The notes beneath the pieces were generated by a model that was given only the letters and a program-made list of their open reading frames with translations, ran no database searches and was not told the DNA's origin. From Verrucomicrobiota bacterium (GTDB lineage Bacteria; Chlamydiota; Chlamydiia; Chlamydiales; JAEYWL01), in NCBI GenBank assembly GCA_023428915.1, contig JAEYWL010000004.1, positions 1-25,397 on the forward strand: 25,397 bases of DNA. Direction: 5' to 3'. The translations under genes and the position numbers were made by a program. Positions 14,581-22,415 of the stretch are shown here, one piece after another; the first letter of the stretch is position 1; the number at the start of each line of letters is the position of its first letter.

Positions 14581-14904
14581 ATGTACAGCAAAGTAGAGAG
14601 CCAACTGCTCGTAAAATTATTTCTCGGATTTCAGCTGGATCTTCCTCTAAAAAAAGAGATTAGCAAAAGCCTATCCTGGAAACAGGCTATGATCTCCTGG
14701 CAGAGCGAAGAACAAGATGGCCTTACGATCGCTCCTTTTCATAAGAAAGAATTCCTGGGGCAATATTCCACACAGGAACAATTGCAGCTTGCCGAAATTA
14801 AGAAAATCGAAAAAAATATGAAACAGCTTATCCAGACTCACTGTCCCCGGGCTAACCTGGAAAGCTATAAACTCTACCTATTTGCTCAAGTATTTATTTT
14901 ATAA
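14581..14904 (+). CDS. Small unrecognised protein upstream of maf
   Basis: A 107-residue protein from the ATG at 14581 (MYSKVESQLLVKLFLGFQLD...). An upstream TTG at 14563 is in frame but less likely. It is soluble, Lys- and Gln-rich and helical (EQLQLAEIKKIEKNMKQLI). No clear ribosome binding site is seen. Its stop overlaps the maf start (TAATG at 14902-14906), a layout typical of translational coupling, so it is probably a real gene. I do not recognise the family. Confidence 0.6.
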   Translation: MYSKVESQLLVKLFLGFQLDLPLKKEISKSLSWKQAMISWQSEEQDGLTIAPFHKKEFLGQYSTQEQLQLAEIKKIEKNMKQLIQTHCPRANLESYKLYLFAQVFIL

Positions 14905-15518
14905 TGCATAGAATTATTCTCGGTTCAGAATCTCCCCGGCGAAAGGAAATTCTTAATTATTTCTCCATTCCGTTTGAGCAGGCTTCCCCTGCCTTTAATG
15001 AACGTTCCATTGAGTTCAAGGGCAATCCTGAAGATTATGCTTTGACATTATCCGACGGTAAAGCAGCCTCATTGCACACCCGGTATAAAGACGCCGTTAT
15101 TATTACTGCCGACACAATTGTCTATCGCCAGGGAAAAGTCTACAATAAGCCGCGGGACTTAGCTGAGGCCTTGCGCTTTTTGGAACAGCTTAGCGGGGAG
15201 TGGCATAGTGTCTATACTGCAGTTACTGTCCAGCAAGCTGAGCAGCAGTTTCACGGGATAGAAGAAACCCGCGTATTAATGCACCGGTTATCGCCCAAAC
15301 AAATGCATGCTTATTCCAGCAGCATTAACCTTTGCGATAAAGCTGGCGCTTATGCTATCCAAACTGCCGGCGGCCTTATCGTACAAAAGATTGAAGGGTG
15401 TTATTACAATGTCATGGGATTGCCCATCCACACTTTGCAATCATTACTGGTTAACGTTGGCCTGGATTTATGGGAACATTTACCCAAAGAGGGAAAAAGC
15501 ACATGGCAGCAAATATAA
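14904..15518 (+). CDS. maf: Maf-like nucleotide pyrophosphatase
   Basis: Maf/YhdE-family proteins hydrolyse non-canonical nucleoside triphosphates in the cytoplasm and influence septum formation. The 204-residue product has the N-terminal ILGSESPRRKEIL (S8 and R12-R13), SDGKAASL at 50-57, TADTIV with D70, KAGAYAIQ at 146-153 and GCYYNVMGLP at 165-174, in family order and at family length. The start overlaps the preceding stop. Its own 3' end overlaps the following HEAT-repeat gene, so three genes form one tightly packed transcript. The role in chlamydial nucleotide-pool cleaning is inferred from the family. Confidence 0.94.
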   Translation: MHRIILGSESPRRKEILNYFSIPFEQASPAFNERSIEFKGNPEDYALTLSDGKAASLHTRYKDAVIITADTIVYRQGKVYNKPRDLAEALRFLEQLSGEWHSVYTAVTVQQAEQQFHGIEETRVLMHRLSPKQMHAYSSSINLCDKAGAYAIQTAGGLIVQKIEGCYYNVMGLPIHTLQSLLVNVGLDLWEHLPKEGKSTWQQI

Positions 15519-17236
15519 ACTTTAAGTTTAGGTTTGTTGGCCTTGTTTTGCTGTCTTTGCCGCCCCCTATTTTCAGCTACGACCCTCCTATCAACACCTC
15601 AGCATTTTCCCACACCCCTCCGGCCTGCAAGAGCAGGATTTTGCATTTAATGCACACAGGGCATTACAAACAGGCTTTTGAGGATTATAAAGAACACACC
15701 CGTCAAATCCAGCAGCACGACTTCGAACTCCTCCAACAGCTCTGCTTATTGCTGTTAGAAGAAGGGGCTAATTCTTCTGAAAAAGAAGATCAATTGCTCA
15801 CTATATTTGGTGCGGGGATATGTTCTAACGAAAAAACCCTTCCTATACTTATTGAAGCGCTAAACTCCCCCTTTCCCCAGCTGCAAATCGTGGCTTTGAA
15901 TTTTATAGCCGCACAGCAAAGTAGGGAAGCTGAAGAAGCGCTCAAAGGGGCGTTAGCCTCGCCTTTTGCCCTGATACGCTTAGAAGCTGTATTTCAACTC
16001 GCTAAAAAGAAATCTCCAACTGCCGTAGAGCAAGCTGAAGCGTTAATGTATAAGCTGGATAACCAGCTAAAGCCTATCTTTCCGCAAATATTTGCTGCTG
16101 CAGGCACACCTAAAGCCATGCGCATTTTTCGGCAGCTTTTAAATGATCCCGATGAAAAAGTGCGCATTTCGGCCATTGCAGAAGCTACTGAGCACAATCG
16201 CGATGACTTGCTAATGACCATACGCACCCTTTCCACCCATTTAGGTTACGCCCAGCAAGAAGCTTGCGCTTTTGCTTTAGGTTCTTTCAAAGATGAATCT
16301 GCCAAAAGCAAGCTCGTCAAGCTTGCTGCGTCTCAACACAAGCATGTGCAGTTAGCTGCCTGCTGGGCTCTTGTACAAATTGGCTGTCCGGAGTACCAGC
16401 AGTTTATTATGCAGCAAGCCAAACAAGGCGACCTATTTGCCGTCCAATTGCTTGGCGATTTAGATGATACAGAGGAGCTTTTGGCAACCCTTGCAACTTC
16501 AGAAAATCTTCAGCTGCGTGTCAACGCAGCTTTAGCTTTATTAATCAAAGAAGACCCCCGCTGCATCGATCCGCTTTGCCGCGATGTATTACTAAAAGAT
16601 GCCCGCGATTTAGCCTTTATCGCCTACCAATCCCAAGGCAAATCAATGGAAGCATGGCGCGTCATCCCATCCGCTTCCCATAATTTGGCTGAAGAGCCAG
16701 CTGTGCTTGCATTATCTGATAAATTGCGCGAAACGCTGCTTGTACAAATTGCCCCGCTTTCAGAAACTAAACTGTTAGAAATTGCCCAGCTTATCTTTAA
16801 AAAAGAGCAAAATGCCTTTCTCATTCCCGTCTTAATTAAAATTTTAGAAAATACCCGTTCGCCTGAATGCATCGCCTTGCTAAAAAACCATCAACAAAAG
16901 CTCGGAGCTCCTTTAGTAAGAAATTACTGCAATTTAGCTCTTTTTCGCATGAAAATACCTGGCCCTTATGGCGAAAACCTAAAACGGTGGGTTGCTCAGC
17001 AGCAGCACAAGGACCTCATTAGATTTAAGGAATTTGATCCCAATAGTTTATCCAACCTGGTCTCCAGCTATGAACTTAGCCCTGAAGACACCTCAAAGCT
17101 GCTAGTAGAATCCCTGGAAACCCTGGCTCAAACACAGGAGCAGGATGCCATTGAATTAATTCTAGAGATTATTCAAAACGGCAATCCGCATAATAAATAC
17201 GCTCTTGCCGGCCTGCTCATGCGTGCTATTCAATAG
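15503..17236 (+). CDS. Exported HEAT-repeat protein
   Basis: A 577-residue protein from the ATG at 15503; an in-frame ATG at 15470 gives 588 residues but would place 11 polar residues before the signal peptide. GAGGG lies 5' of 15503. The N-terminus (NFKFRFVGLVLLSLPPPIFSY) is a probable Sec signal peptide cleaved near FSY. Most of the chain is alpha-helical HEAT/PBS-type repeats, seen in units such as ALASPFALIRLEAVFQLAKK, LLNDPDEKVRISAIAEATEH and QHKHVQLAACWALVQIG. Such repeats serve as protein-binding scaffolds. It overlaps maf by 16 bases and lies two genes before the tamB-like gene, so a periplasmic envelope-assembly role is possible but unproven. Confidence 0.85.
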   Translation: MAANINFKFRFVGLVLLSLPPPIFSYDPPINTSAFSHTPPACKSRILHLMHTGHYKQAFEDYKEHTRQIQQHDFELLQQLCLLLLEEGANSSEKEDQLLTIFGAGICSNEKTLPILIEALNSPFPQLQIVALNFIAAQQSREAEEALKGALASPFALIRLEAVFQLAKKKSPTAVEQAEALMYKLDNQLKPIFPQIFAAAGTPKAMRIFRQLLNDPDEKVRISAIAEATEHNRDDLLMTIRTLSTHLGYAQQEACAFALGSFKDESAKSKLVKLAASQHKHVQLAACWALVQIGCPEYQQFIMQQAKQGDLFAVQLLGDLDDTEELLATLATSENLQLRVNAALALLIKEDPRCIDPLCRDVLLKDARDLAFIAYQSQGKSMEAWRVIPSASHNLAEEPAVLALSDKLRETLLVQIAPLSETKLLEIAQLIFKKEQNAFLIPVLIKILENTRSPECIALLKNHQQKLGAPLVRNYCNLALFRMKIPGPYGENLKRWVAQQQHKDLIRFKEFDPNSLSNLVSSYELSPEDTSKLLVESLETLAQTQEQDAIELILEIIQNGNPHNKYALAGLLMRAIQ

Positions 17237-17399
17237 ACATCTTTCAAAACTCGCTTTGGTTGCTAAAATTCAGACATTTTTGAGCAGCTTTTTTTGAAAA
17301 ATTTTGAGAGCATGTAAATATACATGGTCGAAAAATTTTGCGGAAAAGATGCAAAAAAGGGCAATTTTAGCGAGTAAATGGGGTTTTGAAAGATGTCTA
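17234..17399. repeat. MITE-like imperfect palindrome, copy 2
   Basis: A 166-base relative of the element at 13109-13239. The ends are long inverted repeats: tagacatctttcaaaac at the left and the same read from the right, then a looser stretch ending gctaaaatt on both arms. The centre is the palindrome catgta-aata-tacatg. It shares tttttgagcag (17277-17287) and gaaaaattttgagagcat (17296-17313) with copy 1. The element provides the TAG stop of the preceding gene. Nearly the whole element can fold into one imperfect hairpin. Confidence 0.75.
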
Positions 17400-17415
17400 A
17401 TAATTCAGGCCCAGA

Positions 17416-17445
17416 TTGACTTTTGACGCTTGACTGAGTTAAAAT
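17416..17445 (+). promoter_or_regulatory. Candidate promoter with three TTGAC heptads
   Basis: TTGAC occurs three times at an exact 7-base period (17416, 17423, 17430). The first (ttgact, 17416-17421) is 18 bases from taaaat (17440-17445), a good sigma-70-like pair. Transcription would then start near 17452, which favours the ATG at 17487 over the upstream TTG as start of the next gene. The repeats could also be a regulator site. Confidence 0.45.
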
Positions 17446-17486
17446 TGTCCGAAAAAATATTATATTTACACAAAACAGTGTTTTCA

Positions 17487-18875
17487 ATGAACGGAACAGC
17501 CCCTTTAGCTCCTCAAGCCTCGCCAGATTTTTATAATCATGAACTCCTTAATAAAATCACTTCATGTATCGGCAAGGAAGCCGCTCAATATAGCATAAAT
17601 TGGGTGCTTAATTCTTTGTATCATAAAAAGCCCCTTGCTCAGCTTATTGACGGGGAGGCAGCCCGAGCCTATAAACAGATTGTTTTTCTTGAGCGTAAAC
17701 TGCCTGAAGCTGAAACATATGTTTCTCATGCAAGCATAAGCCAGAGTGATGTATTTACTGCAGCTATAAATCAGCTTTATTACTACCACTACAATCAAAG
17801 CATGAAAGATCTGGATGCCTATGATAAGCTCAGCCATAATCCGCATTTACCGGTAAGTCAAATTCTTTCTCTGCCTCTATTATGGCACCGAAATTACCTT
17901 ATAAGACCTCTTCTTGCTAAAGAGACAGAAGAAGTGTGGCTGCGCAGCCGATATAATGGCCATGCTCCTGTAAGCCCTATCTACTTTGATTCAAACGAAT
18001 CTTTACAACAACTAAAGAGCACTTTACAAATGCCTCAAGATAACGGGGAGCATGAAAGTTATGCCGTGTATGAAACAACCACCTATAAACTAATAGGTCT
18101 CGTGCACTACTCTTTTGGGGAACGGACAAGCCCATCCTCAGCTAATAAACCAGCTAAAACTTATCGCTGCTGCCAAGTCAATTCACTGGGGGTGGATGCG
18201 GGCTATCAAAAAAGGGGCCTAGGTACAACCTTAATGAGTATAGCCTTAATCCGAGCAAAGCAAAGAGACTGTAAAACGGTTGAGCTAACAAGCACAACTT
18301 CAACCATTAATTTTTTGACCAATCTTTCCTTTAAACCCGTCACTATTCGCCGCAATGCCTGGAACGCTCTATCTAAAGAAGAAAAAATAAGGCGAGTTAA
18401 CAATGAAACTATCTTTGGAATAAATCTTAAACAAAAAGCCATAAATCAAAAGTTTTTTGATGAAGTTATTCCTCGCTTACTGGGAAAAGTTATAAATACG
18501 GTACAATCCGTGTTAAACGCACCATCATCAAACACAACACAAATTGCTAAGAATAAAAAATTTAAAACTACCTCTTCGCGTAAATCAAAGATTTGCCATC
18601 CCAAACAAACACCGCCAATATTCACTCAACCATTAACTTTATCACATCTTGCAGCTATAGACACTGCAGTTTCCAGAGAGCTGGCTCTCGCTAAGAAATT
18701 ATCTTTAGTGAATATTAAAAATCTGCCGCCTGAAACCAATATTTTAAGAAAGATGGAATTTGATCCAGAACACTTGCTTAGCAGCCAGCTATCTCCTGCT
18801 ATACCTAATGAGCCCGAAACGTTCGAGACTATACGGCCAGGGAATCCTGTACCCTTCAACTTTTTTATTTCTTAG
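17487..18875 (+). CDS. Large protein with GNAT acetyltransferase domain
   Basis: A 462-residue protein from the ATG at 17487; an in-frame TTG at 17430 is less likely because the candidate promoter overlaps it. About residues 1-180 are unrecognised and helical. Residues about 185-300 form a GNAT domain: AVYETTTYKLIGLVHYSFG, then VNSLGVDAGYQKRGLGTTLM with the acetyl-CoA binding Q-x-x-G-x-G at about 241-246, ALIRAKQRDCKTVELTSTTS and INFLTNLSFKPV. The C-terminal 150 residues are Lys/Ser/Thr-rich and probably disordered. The substrate is unknown. The large extra N- and C-terminal parts are unusual for a housekeeping GNAT and would suit a secreted effector, which is inference. No signal peptide is seen. 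Confidence 0.8.
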   Translation: MNGTAPLAPQASPDFYNHELLNKITSCIGKEAAQYSINWVLNSLYHKKPLAQLIDGEAARAYKQIVFLERKLPEAETYVSHASISQSDVFTAAINQLYYYHYNQSMKDLDAYDKLSHNPHLPVSQILSLPLLWHRNYLIRPLLAKETEEVWLRSRYNGHAPVSPIYFDSNESLQQLKSTLQMPQDNGEHESYAVYETTTYKLIGLVHYSFGERTSPSSANKPAKTYRCCQVNSLGVDAGYQKRGLGTTLMSIALIRAKQRDCKTVELTSTTSTINFLTNLSFKPVTIRRNAWNALSKEEKIRRVNNETIFGINLKQKAINQKFFDEVIPRLLGKVINTVQSVLNAPSSNTTQIAKNKKFKTTSSRKSKICHPKQTPPIFTQPLTLSHLAAIDTAVSRELALAKKLSLVNIKNLPPETNILRKMEFDPEHLLSSQLSPAIPNEPETFETIRPGNPVPFNFFIS

Positions 18876-18876
18876 T

Positions 18877-18943
18877 CTTGGAAACTTTGAGTGCCTAAAC
18901 TTTCTGCTTTTGCGCAAAATAACGGCTAGCTATTCTTTCCAAG
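18877..18943. promoter_or_regulatory. Inverted repeat ahead of tamB
   Basis: cttggaaa (18877-18884) is the exact inverse of tttccaag (18936-18943), whose last base lies one base before the tamB start codon. In RNA the pairing would bring the start region into a stem with a 51-base loop. No Shine-Dalgarno is visible here, so structure could matter, but an 8-bp repeat at this spacing may be chance. Confidence 0.3.
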
Positions 18944-18944
18944 T

Positions 18945-21900
18945 ATGGCAGCTAAAATTTTCAAAATATTTTGGTATCTTGGGGTCTTTTTTCTCGTCAG
19001 CCTGGCTCTGTTTATCCTTGCCTTTCAACTCGATTTTGTACAGCAGCAGCTGGCAAAACACTTACAGCAGACTGCCCAGCAGGCTGGGATCGAATTAACT
19101 TGGGAAGAAGTCCGCGGTTTTTTGCCTCTGCAAATTCGGGCAAAAAACGTCGCGTTGCAAATAAAAAAACAATCTATGCAGGCGGATTACCTGGTCTTGC
19201 ACCTCTCCCCTTTTTCCTATTTTGACAGTAAAAACATAACCCTAGAATTTGAATTACAAGGCATTCACTATCAGCACTTTAACAATATACCCTTAGATTT
19301 AGAATGCCAACTCCAAGTGAATACGCAAAGTGAAAGCGCCGAGTTAAAAGCTCGTCTGGCACAAATAAAGATCTATCCGGGAAGCTACTTGGACATCCTC
19401 GCCATTTTACAACAGCAGCAACTTCATGTGCATGTAGAAGTAAATGATTACAACGGGCAAGCGCTCGCTTCTTTTTTTCCCAGCAACTATAATCAAGGGT
19501 ACCATCTTTCAGCTAATTTCCGCGGCTATCTGAATGATTGGCTAGCCTTTATCAATGCCGAGAAAGGTGAAGTCCATACTCTTCATGGCAATATTCACTA
19601 TTTAGGAGGCCTGCATAACCTTCCGATATTAGAATCCGCTCAGGCCGATCTCTCAGGAAAAGTGGCAATAGGCTCGAATGGAGAAATCTCTCTTCCTAAA
19701 ATAAGCGGCGAAGTGGCATTTCCGGACACTATCCAGCCATTGCCAATCAAATACAGCAGTGAATGTTATATCAACCTGTTAACCCAAGAATTTGAAGCAA
19801 GAATAGCCCTTAGCCCATTTCAATTAGCCTTCATTAGCGAAGAACTAAATTTTCCTGTTAAAGGAACGCTTTCCTCTCATTTTCAGTTATTTGGCAAACC
19901 CAATACTTTTCAAGTAAATGCCGCTTTTTTCACTCCGCACTTGGCTTTAGACGCCCTTTTATTGGATCAAACCAAAGCGGCGGCAAGGCTTTCTGTGATC
20001 AATGGGAACATCCAGGGAGAATATGAGACCTCTGCGCAATACCACTCTGAAGAGGCCTCTTCAAAAGGCTTAATTGCCTGGCATGAAGGCAAGCTGCATT
20101 TTTCCACTTTTGAAGCAAAAATGCCTTCTACCCAAATTTCAGGACAGTTTAGCCTGCATCCTGAATATTTAACAATTAATGGAGAGCTGCATGGCACGGT
20201 GAAAAAAAGCAGCGAACTATTTAAGGCTCTTACCATCGATGTTCCATTTGAAGCCAATATGAACCATTTTGTGGCGGAGTTTAACTCTACGGCAGAACAA
20301 GGCCCTCAGCAAATAAAATTTTGCTTTACCTCTCATGATATCTCTTTGCAAAATGCCCAAATAGGAGAATTGCATTTATCCGGGCATATCCAAGACCTTT
20401 GGCAAGACTATGAAGGGATTTTGGAACTTGAAATGGAAAAAGTGATCAAAAACCATATCCTTATTGATCATTTCAGCTTTGCTTCGTTCCTGGCTAAGCG
20501 TTATGCCATGCACCCCATGCATCTCGAAATCGGCGGTTTCTTTGAAGAAAAAAAATTTAAACTCGTCGGCGAAGGCTCTTGGCAAACCATTTCAGAGTCC
20601 ACTATTGTCGCCATTAATCAGCTGGAGGGCTTATTAGGCAGGCATGCTTTTCATTTAACTGAAGCTACAGACTTGCTTCTCTCTGATGAGCTCTTTATTC
20701 TATCGCCGTTAGAAATAGCCTTTGACGGCGGGGTTTTGCGCGCCCGCGCAGAGATTGCGGAAGAATCCATCGACTGCCGGCTAGATGTTGAAAACCTGCC
20801 CGCCATCTTTGCCAATTTATTCCTGGACAAACCTCTGATGCATTCCGGGAACTGCCGCGGCTGGCTGAGCGCCCATGGCTCTGACAGTCAACCCAAAATT
20901 GAAGGGCAGCTGCTCATTGATCAACTGCGGCTCAACTACGATAAGCTCTCTAAATTCGGCCCTTTGCATGCTGAAGCACGCTTGCTCTACACCGATTCCC
21001 ACCTAAAAATGCAAGGGGTGCTTGAGGGCATTACAGAACAGCCCATGCGTGTAAAGGCGGACCTTCCAGCAGTTATCGGGTTCTTTCCTCTTTCTGCCAG
21101 TCTGCTGGAAGAAGAACCGTTATTTGTGCAATTCAATGGAGAAACGGAAATTACAGCCGTGCCGGAACTATTTGTATTCGACAGTTCTACCCTTTCAGGA
21201 AATATCTTGGCTGATGTAATGGTCAGGGGAACATGGAAACATCCCGAATACAGCGGCAGCCTTGAACTGCAAAATGCCTCTTGGGAAAGTTTGGATACCG
21301 GCGCTATGGTGCACGACATCAACGCCTACTATGAAACAGAAGGCCCTTACCTGATAATGCGGCAATTTAACGCTACCGATGGTGGCAGGGGGCGCATTCA
21401 GGGCAATGGCCGCATGCTCCTGGATCCTGAACAGCAATTCCCATTCGATTGGAATTTCACTTATCATAATGCCACACTCATACGCTACGACTATGTGACA
21501 GCAAATTTTAGCGGCGGGCTAAACTACAAGGGTAATTTTGAAGAGGGCTTGCTGGCTGGCAATCTGACTATCGAACAGGCCGACTTTATCATTCCCGACG
21601 AGGTGCCCGCCCTATTAAAAACCGTTCCCGTAAAGTTTATCAATGAAAAACCAGATAGAATCACACCCGTAACCATCCTGCAAAATAAAAAGCCCTATAA
21701 GCTGAATTTAGGTATAAACCTAAAATCCAGCGGCAATATCTTTGTAGAAGGCCGCGAACTCACATCGGAATGGGAGGGAAATATCCGCTATGAGGGACCG
21801 GCTAAAAAACCACACATTACAGGCTATCTGCGGCTATTAAATGGAGAGTATAACTTTAACGGACGGCCCATTGAAGGTTACCAGGGGCTTATCACCTTTA

Positions 21901-22415
21901 ACGGCGATGCCGCCAGCAAAAATCAGCTGTACGTCATTGGGCAGATGGATCTCAACGAGATCATGGTTGAGACTATTTTAAAAGGCTCCATCAGTCAGCC
22001 TCTGATCAGCTTCCGCTCCAACCCTCCTATGTCGCAAAAAGAAATCCTCTCCTGGATTCTATTCGGCCGCGGCATTAGCGACATCACCCCTTTCCAGGGA
22101 GCCGAATTAAGCCAAACGGTCATTTCCTTGAACAATGCCGAACGCAAACCCGATATGCTCAGCCGCATCCGCAATAGCATCGGCATTGACCGGGTCGATA
22201 TCAGCAGTTCCGACACCGCCGATAGCAACGAAGTCTCATTACGGGTTGGCAAATATATTTCTAAAGGTATATTTATTTCGCTAAACAAGAGTATTAATGC
22301 CGAAGCCAATCAAATCGCTCTTGAAGCTAAACTTACAGATCGCTTTCGCGTCTCAGCCGAAGTTGGAGATAACTCCACAGCTAAAATTAATCTTAAATGG
22401 GAGAAAGATTACTGA
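18945..22415 (+). CDS. tamB: TamB-like outer-membrane biogenesis protein
   Basis: A 1156-residue AsmA-like/TamB protein. One N-terminal membrane helix (residues about 6-28, FKIFWYLGVFFLVSLALFIL) anchors it in the inner membrane. A long repetitive beta-rich body would cross the periplasm. The C-terminal TamB (DUF490) domain is clear: GRELTSEWEGNIRYEG, ITGYLRLLNGEYNFNGR, QPLISFRSNPPMSQKEILSWI, LFGRGISD and a final LTDRFRVSAEVGDNSTAKINLKW. TamB proteins help insert outer-membrane proteins and carry phospholipids across the periplasm. The length fits the family. Its last bases overlap the next gene (TGATG). Confidence 0.92.
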   Translation: MAAKIFKIFWYLGVFFLVSLALFILAFQLDFVQQQLAKHLQQTAQQAGIELTWEEVRGFLPLQIRAKNVALQIKKQSMQADYLVLHLSPFSYFDSKNITLEFELQGIHYQHFNNIPLDLECQLQVNTQSESAELKARLAQIKIYPGSYLDILAILQQQQLHVHVEVNDYNGQALASFFPSNYNQGYHLSANFRGYLNDWLAFINAEKGEVHTLHGNIHYLGGLHNLPILESAQADLSGKVAIGSNGEISLPKISGEVAFPDTIQPLPIKYSSECYINLLTQEFEARIALSPFQLAFISEELNFPVKGTLSSHFQLFGKPNTFQVNAAFFTPHLALDALLLDQTKAAARLSVINGNIQGEYETSAQYHSEEASSKGLIAWHEGKLHFSTFEAKMPSTQISGQFSLHPEYLTINGELHGTVKKSSELFKALTIDVPFEANMNHFVAEFNSTAEQGPQQIKFCFTSHDISLQNAQIGELHLSGHIQDLWQDYEGILELEMEKVIKNHILIDHFSFASFLAKRYAMHPMHLEIGGFFEEKKFKLVGEGSWQTISESTIVAINQLEGLLGRHAFHLTEATDLLLSDELFILSPLEIAFDGGVLRARAEIAEESIDCRLDVENLPAIFANLFLDKPLMHSGNCRGWLSAHGSDSQPKIEGQLLIDQLRLNYDKLSKFGPLHAEARLLYTDSHLKMQGVLEGITEQPMRVKADLPAVIGFFPLSASLLEEEPLFVQFNGETEITAVPELFVFDSSTLSGNILADVMVRGTWKHPEYSGSLELQNASWESLDTGAMVHDINAYYETEGPYLIMRQFNATDGGRGRIQGNGRMLLDPEQQFPFDWNFTYHNATLIRYDYVTANFSGGLNYKGNFEEGLLAGNLTIEQADFIIPDEVPALLKTVPVKFINEKPDRITPVTILQNKKPYKLNLGINLKSSGNIFVEGRELTSEWEGNIRYEGPAKKPHITGYLRLLNGEYNFNGRPIEGYQGLITFNGDAASKNQLYVIGQMDLNEIMVETILKGSISQPLISFRSNPPMSQKEILSWILFGRGISDITPFQGAELSQTVISLNNAERKPDMLSRIRNSIGIDRVDISSSDTADSNEVSLRVGKYISKGIFISLNKSINAEANQIALEAKLTDRFRVSAEVGDNSTAKINLKWEKDY

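Noticed and set aside
18760..19098. 112-codon plus frame overlapping the GNAT gene end and the tamB start
   Set aside because: It overlaps two better-supported genes in another frame and has no family features.
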